Positions 63,601 to 64,000 of a stretch of DNA of 64,000 bases are shown here, one piece after another. A program made the translations under genes and the position numbers. Position 1 is the first letter of the stretch. Each line of letters opens with the position of its first letter. This stretch comes from Opisthocomus hoazin (Eukaryota; Chordata; Aves; Opisthocomiformes; Opisthocomidae), in assembly GCF_030867145.1 (NCBI RefSeq), contig NC_134415.1:18950417-19014416 (forward strand). Direction: 5' to 3'. The notes under the pieces were generated by a model that did no database searches, had not been told where the DNA came from, and saw only the letters and a program-made list of their open reading frames with translations.

Positions 63601-64000
63601 AGTTCTACAACCTTCATAAACACAAATATTTACTCAGAGAAATATGAAGAATCACGTTCTCATAAAAAAAGCCCACGTCTTCTGATTCCAACAGTGTAAA
63701 GTTGTAGACAAGGTAGTGCTTAAATGTGGTTTGCAAAAATTGAATTTAGAACTTGGCAAACATCTTTCAACATATGGCTAATTATGTTTTCTGAAGTTTC
63801 ACCAAACAAGAAGCTAAAAATAGGTCTGCAGCTGATACCAAATAATTTTTTCCAGTGGAGTCATTCTTCATTTGGAGATAACAGTCCCAATAAAATGTTG
63901 AGTGCTGCAACTCCACATGTTTTGGCAAAAAAGTAGTTTTGGGGAATTTAAGAATTCACTCAGCATGCAGCCATCTGTCATTAAGGCTGTGATAAATCTG
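60606..64000 (-). other. KIF6: KIF6 intron, continuing beyond the window
   Basis: Upstream KIF6 exons (the part corresponding to human ...AKALGESINEARSKI and earlier) were looked for and not found with confidence. One ancient CR1 fragment lies at 60988. Confidence 0.6.
60988..61200 (-). mobile_element. Ancient CR1-like LINE fragment
   Basis: The plus strand reads TAGGTCATCCAGTCCACCTC, TTTGCCAGTGAAGAATTGGT, then a degraded middle. This is the antisense 3' pattern of an old amniote CR1 family, more diverged than the other copies. The left edge is clear and the right edge vague. Confidence 0.55.

Noticed and set aside
1-64000. CRISPR arrays, bacterial-type operons, tRNA or rRNA genes, or a novel multi-gene system
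   Set aside because: No regularly spaced repeats, cloverleaf or rRNA-like sequence was seen; the window reads as an ordinary avian gene region with introns and CR1 repeats.

Overview
This is a vertebrate, almost certainly avian, genomic window. The reasons are spliced ion-channel and kinesin exons with GT..AG introns, interspersed repeats that are nearly all CR1 LINEs (non-LTR retrotransposons, several with the avian-type 3' end of short ATTCTGTGA-like repeats), no recognisable Alu/L1-type elements, and compact intergenic spaces. Other sauropsids are possible but less likely.

Layout. All recognised host genes are on the minus strand, in the order KIF6 (5', right) > KCNK16 > KCNK17 (3', left). 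This is the head-to-tail arrangement I know from human 6p21, where KCNK5 follows KCNK17. From left to right: 1-7581 is probably intron 1 of KCNK17, with a 0.9 kb CR1 copy at 2337-3228. The only KCNK17 coding exon in the window is 7582-7797, inside a very GC-rich CpG island (about 7480-8200). A second, longer CR1 (about 8318-9507, opposite orientation) lies immediately upstream of that island. The complete five-exon KCNK16 coding sequence (294 aa) spans 13439-22429. A 7.7 kb intergenic gap follows. The last seven coding exons of KIF6 (about 190 C-terminal residues) lie between 30685 and 60605, and the rest of the gene lies to the right of the window.

Function. KCNK16 (TALK-1) and KCNK17 (TALK-2) are paired paralogous two-pore-domain potassium channels of the alkaline-activated TALK group. 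KIF6 is an N-terminal-motor kinesin; the part seen here is its coiled-coil and tail, not the motor. Synteny, not co-function, links KIF6 to the channels.

Most open frames of 60-130 codons here have no homology I recognise and no conserved splice context; I treat them as chance. I found no CRISPR, operon-like or otherwise novel system. The most useful results are the exon-level reconstructions of KCNK16 and KIF6, whose splice phases all agree, the inverted pair of similar CR1 copies flanking the KCNK17 first exon, and some short tandem duplications and tandem splice acceptors.
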